From positions 1-17,615 of the forward strand of contig JAFMSC010000037.1 in assembly GCA_017353825.1 (NCBI GenBank): 17,615 nucleotides of DNA, written 5' to 3'. The stretch comes from Hyphomicrobiaceae bacterium. GTDB lineage: Bacteria; Pseudomonadota; Alphaproteobacteria; Rhizobiales; Hyphomicrobiaceae. Positions 15,472-17,615 of this stretch are shown in pieces. The position numbers and the translations under genes were made by a program. The notes under the pieces are model-generated. The model was not told where the DNA came from. It was given only the letters and a program-made list of their open reading frames with translations, and did not search any database. Within the stretch, counting starts at the first letter, position 1; the number at the start of each line of letters is the position of its first letter.

Positions 15472-15507
15472 CCCATATGCAGAGCTTCACCCATGTGCAG
15501 AGCTTCC
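15472..15507. repeat. 18-bp tandem repeat, two copies
   Basis: CCCATATGCAGAGCTTCA (15472-15489) is followed directly by CCCATGTGCAGAGCTTCC (15490-15507), 16 of 18 identical. It ends 84 bp before the CBS-domain gene, in its probable promoter region. Confidence 0.8.
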
Positions 15508-15591
15508 AGCTAGCGCTTCGGGTGCCGCTCGCGTTAAGGTGAATTCCCACGTGAGCCGTGCGAAGAGCATCCGTGGACATGAGGTAGTGTC

Positions 15592-16044
15592 GTGAGAGTA
15601 GCGGATATCTTGGCCTCCAAGGGTTCGGCGGTCATCACCATCAAACCGTCGGAAAGCATCGCGACCCTGTCGAGACTTCTGCGCGACAAGCGCATTGGTG
15701 CGGCCATCGTGAGCAACGACGGGAACACGATCGACGGCGTGATTTCGGAGCGGGACGTGGCCTACGGCCTCGCGGTTCACGAGAGCAATCTGCACACGCT
15801 GCTGGTTTCGGCGCTCATGACCAAGGCTGTGATAACATGCTCGCCTCGTGATGACGTTGCCAAGGTTGCATCGACGATGCTGTCGCGAAACATTCGTCAC
15901 ATCCCCGTGCACGACGGCAACGGCCTCATCGGCATGGTTAGCATTCGTGACGTGTTGAAGGAGCGGCTCGAGGAGCTGCAGCGGGAGACGGCCCAGCTGC
16001 GCAGTCTTGCCATTCAGACGAATCCTGAGCCTCAGGATCGGTGA
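15592..16044 (+). CDS. twin-CBS-domain protein
   Basis: A 150-residue protein made of two CBS domains (about 1-62 and 72-130), modules that bind adenosine nucleotides such as AMP or ATP and act as energy sensors. Each repeat ends in the usual motif: GVISERDV (49-56) and GMVSIRDV (about 113-120). A short charged helix (LKERLEELQRETAQLRSLA) closes the protein and may be a coiled coil for dimerisation. There is no fused enzymatic domain, so it probably regulates a partner or signals stress; the partner is unknown. The start is GTG at 15592, with GAGGT 6 nt upstream. An ATG at 15579 is blocked by an immediate TAG. Confidence 0.92.
   Translation: MRVADILASKGSAVITIKPSESIATLSRLLRDKRIGAAIVSNDGNTIDGVISERDVAYGLAVHESNLHTLLVSALMTKAVITCSPRDDVAKVASTMLSRNIRHIPVHDGNGLIGMVSIRDVLKERLEELQRETAQLRSLAIQTNPEPQDR
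16022..16038. promoter_or_regulatory. near-palindrome at the 3' end of the CBS gene
   Basis: ATCCTGAG (16022-16029), one C, CTCAGGAT (16031-16038) form a perfect inverted repeat inside the last codons of the CBS gene. As RNA it would make a 7-bp stem. No U-tract follows, so termination is uncertain. Confidence 0.3.
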
Positions 16045-16223
16045 CCTCGACGCATGCTCACGTTCTCCTCGCTCAAGTCGGGTGCTGCGTCGCTTGCCGG
16101 GGATTTGGGGCTTTGGTGGGCCTTGTGGTGCAAGTTCTAGTGGCGCTGCCCATTGAGGACAGGGGGGCCGCGCCGCAGTCGATATGCTCGTCCGCGCATG
16201 TCCGGGGTCGCGGGGCAGCGTAG
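16041..16223 (+). CDS. possible small membrane ORF overlapping the CBS gene
   Basis: A 60-codon frame starting at a GTG that overlaps the CBS stop (GTGA, 16041-16044) and ending at a TAG. Residues about 7-37 are hydrophobic (VLLAQVGCCVACRGFGALVG and LVVQVLVALP), which could be one membrane segment. The remainder is Arg/Gly-rich and unremarkable. No convincing ribosome-binding site was seen and no family is recognised, so this may be a chance frame. Confidence 0.15.
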   Translation: MTSTHAHVLLAQVGCCVACRGFGALVGLVVQVLVALPIEDRGAAPQSICSSAHVRGRGAA

Positions 16224-16346
16224 GGGGCGGCCTGCAGCGCCCGTTTCCTGTGGGAGGCGATGTGCCGTGAGGCCCCCGCCCGGCGCTCGGTGGCGGTCAT
16301 CTTCGAGCGCTCGTGGGGAAGGCTCGAGCAGGGAGCGCGTTAAACA
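16045..16346. other. 302-bp gap between CBS and SRPBCC genes
   Basis: Apart from the doubtful small hydrophobic frame at its start, I see no gene. A GGAAG-N16-CGTT string (16317-16341), one base from the EcfG consensus, sits just before the SRPBCC start codon. Confidence 0.5.
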
Positions 16347-16829
16347 ATGCATGGGCTTGGAGCAATGAGCGCAATCGCCATCGGCCGCCGCCTCAAGGCA
16401 CCGCGTCCGGCCGTCTACCGGGCCCTGCTCGATGCGCGAGCGGTTGCGGCGTGGCGGGTGCCGGACGGCATGACGTGCCACGTGCATGAGTTCAATCCGC
16501 GCGAAGGTGGTCGCTTCCGCGTCTCGCTCACCTATGACAAGCCGACGGAGGCCGGCAAGACAAGCGCCAATACGGACACCTATCACGGCGTGTTCGCGAA
16601 GCTCGTTGCCAACGAGCAGGTCGTCGAGGTGGTGGAGTTCGAGACCAACGATCCAGCCATGCAGGGGGTGATGAGGATTGTGACCACCCTGGCCGATGCC
16701 GATGGCGGAACCGACATCCTCATGGCCTTCGAAGGCCTTCCGCGCGGCATCCGGGAGGTTGACAACGAGATAGGCACGCGCATGGCTCTTGGGAAACTGG
16801 CGGCACTTGTCGAAACCGGCAGCGGCTGA
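16347..16829 (+). CDS. SRPBCC/AHSA1 family protein
   Basis: A 160-residue protein with the START/Bet v1-like (SRPBCC) fold of the AHSA1 group, small cytosolic proteins with a hydrophobic ligand pocket and no assigned catalysis. Typical elements are RRLKAPRPAVYRALLDARAVAAW near the start, GGRFRVSLTYD, HGVFAKLVANEQVVEVVEFE, and the C-terminal helix beginning about GIREVDNEIGTRMALGKLAAL. The start is ambiguous. The ATG at 16347 has GGAG about 11 nt upstream, while the in-frame ATG at 16365, where homologues would be expected to begin (MSAIAIGRRL), has GGAG only 2 nt away and gives 154 residues. It is isolated from its neighbours by 300-400 bp on each side. Confidence 0.85.
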   Translation: MHGLGAMSAIAIGRRLKAPRPAVYRALLDARAVAAWRVPDGMTCHVHEFNPREGGRFRVSLTYDKPTEAGKTSANTDTYHGVFAKLVANEQVVEVVEFETNDPAMQGVMRIVTTLADADGGTDILMAFEGLPRGIREVDNEIGTRMALGKLAALVETGSG

Positions 16830-16915
16830 GGGCCGGTGACGGCGCGAGATGGATAACGGTCATCCGCGCACGCGCCGCGGCAACCCATGCTGCGGCCTCC
16901 CTCCCCGTCGCCTTA

Positions 16916-16938
16916 CGCCCCTTTAGGTTTTAGGGGCG
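16916..16938. terminator. hairpin after the SRPBCC gene, possible terminator
   Basis: CGCCCCT (16916-16922) and AGGGGCG (16932-16938) form a 7-bp stem around a 9-nt T-rich loop, 87 bp after the SRPBCC stop. The T-run lies in the loop rather than after the stem, so intrinsic termination is doubtful. Confidence 0.25.
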
Positions 16939-17056
16939 GCACTCATTGCCGTCCTGGAGGCTGCCCCGGGTCAGGTTCTGAGGAGGGCCTGGCGCTGTTG
17001 CGCGCGGGTAGCTGTCGAGGTCTGCAGCCGAGGCGGGAGACTGCTCCGGGGACAAG

Positions 17057-17085
17057 CTCTAGCCCGAAGTTCCTTCGGTCTAGGG
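17057..17085. other. strong hairpin CCGAAG-TTC-CTTCGG with outer stem
   Basis: An inner 6-bp perfect stem (17064-17069 with 17073-17078) closed by a TTC loop is extended, after one mismatch, by six more pairs (17057-17062 with 17080-17085, one G-U). It is the most stable single hairpin in the gap and suggests structured RNA or a transcription end on either strand. Confidence 0.4.
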
Positions 17086-17148
17086 GCCGGGCGGATCGAC
17101 GGCGAGGCGTGGCAGCAGCGCTGGCGATGCTCGTGGCAGGTGTTCGTC

Positions 17149-17192
17149 TTTCAGGCCGGCAACCGGCCTGGCCCGCGCGCGAGGGCCTGAAA
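17149..17192. other. mutually exclusive stems downstream of pbpC
   Basis: TTTCAGGCC (17149-17157) can pair with GGCCTGAAA (17184-17192). Alternatively CAGGCCGG (17152-17159) pairs with CCGGCCTG (17163-17170) around a CAA loop. The two pairings share bases and exclude each other. The element lies 40-85 bp after the pbpC stop on the minus strand, so it may be part of that message's 3' end. Confidence 0.4.
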
Positions 17193-17232
17193 CCGCCCAT
17201 CCGAGCCCGCGAAGCGGCTTGATGGCGATCGT

Positions 17233-17615
17233 TCATCTCACTCTGATGGCCACCCGGTCGGTGCGGCCGTTGGCGTCGATGACGGTGAGGCGGAAGAAGC
17301 CGTGGCGACCGGCGGGCAGCTCCACCTCGCGTCGGGCGGGGTCGGAGGCCAGGGGAGCGCCGTTGAGCAACCAGGTGAGCGGGAGCAGGCCGCCCTCGGC
17401 CTTGGCGACCACCGCAGCGTCCTCGTCCTCGGACGGAGCCTCGATCTCGGCGCGGTCGGGCGGGAAGGTGATCCTGACCGCCACCTCAGCCACGGCACCA
17501 CGGTCGCTTGTAGCGTCCTCGGCGTGCGCGGCGGCTTCGCGGAAGCGTCGGAGCGGCGGCGGCAGCTCGCTGGTTGCCGCGCGCAGCACACCAGGCGGCG
17601 CCGGCGGCAGCGGTG
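17233..17615 (-). CDS. pbpC: penicillin-binding protein 1C, C-terminal end (5' part outside window)
   Basis: The last 126 residues of a protein whose frame stays open to the window edge. The sequence matches the C-terminal beta-sandwich domain of bifunctional penicillin-binding protein 1C (BiPBP_C): VRITFPPDRAEIEAP, LPLTWLLNGAPLA, and HGFFRLTVIDANGRTDRVA near the stop. The catalytic glycosyltransferase and transpeptidase domains lie beyond the right edge. PbpC is an inner-membrane murein synthase facing the periplasm. A Pro-rich linker (PLPPAPPG) precedes the domain. A GTG at 17587-17589 is in frame but is not the real start, since the frame continues upstream. In many genomes pbpC follows a large alpha-2-macroglobulin gene, which could be checked beyond the window. 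Confidence 0.78.
   Translation of the reverse strand, partial: PLPPAPPGVLRAATSELPPPLRRFREAAAHAEDATSDRGAVAEVAVRITFPPDRAEIEAPSEDEDAAVVAKAEGGLLPLTWLLNGAPLASDPARREVELPAGRHGFFRLTVIDANGRTDRVAIRVR

Larger units (their letters stand above)
14859..15591. other. 733-bp gap without a supportable gene
   Basis: Several open frames exist on both strands but none shows a recognisable domain, a credible ribosome-binding site and normal composition together. One minus-strand stretch about 15230-15340 reads plausibly protein-like (FEGQLGDAYSGPRLLAKTTG), though it lacks a start. The region may contain a decayed gene. Non-coding structure includes three inverted repeats (14945-14964, 15039-15059, 15127-15169) and an 18-bp tandem duplication before the CBS gene. 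Confidence 0.5.
16830..17232. other. 403-bp gap with several hairpins
   Basis: No recognisable gene on either strand; the open frames here are Arg/Pro/Gly-rich shadows. The gap holds three strong inverted repeats (16916-16938, 17057-17085, 17149-17192). It is the 3' flank of both the SRPBCC gene and the convergent pbpC. It did not match the tmRNA, RNase P RNA, SRP RNA or tRNA signatures I looked for. Confidence 0.5.

Noticed and set aside
16970..17000. GGTCAGGTTCTGAGGAGG resembles the SRP RNA core (GGTCAGGTCCGGAAGGA).
   Set aside because: The conserved GGAA tetraloop and AGCAGCC side are absent, so the likeness is only in the first eight bases.
16887..17222. 111-codon plus-strand frame (and a 97-codon minus-strand one) in the last gap.
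   Set aside because: Composition is Arg/Pro/Gly-biased, no motif, and hairpins run through it.

Overview
The window is a GC-rich bacterial chromosome segment, most likely from an alphaproteobacterium (probably Hyphomicrobiales or a relative). This is inferred from the codon bias, the gene families, and an exact GGAAC-N16-CGTT promoter of the type read by the alphaproteobacterial general stress sigma factor EcfG. There are no tRNA, rRNA, CRISPR, IS or phage genes that I can recognise. Both ends cut genes: the 3' part of a transaldolase gene at the left, and the 3' part of a penicillin-binding protein 1C gene on the minus strand at the right.

Positions 1-9090 are a nearly complete pentose-phosphate and glucose-6-phosphate island built as two convergent operons. 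The plus-strand operon is tal (partial), pgi, gnd (short single-domain type) and tkt, with gaps of 4, 1 and 63 nt. The minus-strand operon is zwf, a Cof-type HAD phosphatase (ATGA overlap with zwf) and pgl. Together they encode G6P isomerisation, the oxidative branch (zwf, pgl, gnd) and the sugar-shuffling branch (tkt, tal). zwf is divergent from a secreted DUF4142 protein whose gene carries the EcfG-type promoter.

Positions 9091-14374 are accessory. On the minus strand, an Ldh-family NAD(P) oxidoreductase, an NtaA/DszA-type flavin monooxygenase and an RNase HII with an unusual substrate-recognition motif lie in one direction. A divergent SDR gene starts after a 215-bp intergenic region containing a perfect 17-bp inverted repeat.

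Positions 14375-17615 are looser, with small stand-alone genes (DUF1801, a twin-CBS protein, an SRPBCC/AHSA1 protein) separated by long non-coding stretches, then the C-terminal domain of PbpC. A recurrent oddity is a short near-perfect tandem duplication in five non-coding gaps (12, 15, 18, 22 and 43 bp periods), several of them in promoter regions. I found no clear undescribed multi-gene system. The best leads are the variant RNase HII, the stress promoter built on a 22-bp duplication, the short gnd with an NADP-type loop, and the structured gap before pbpC.
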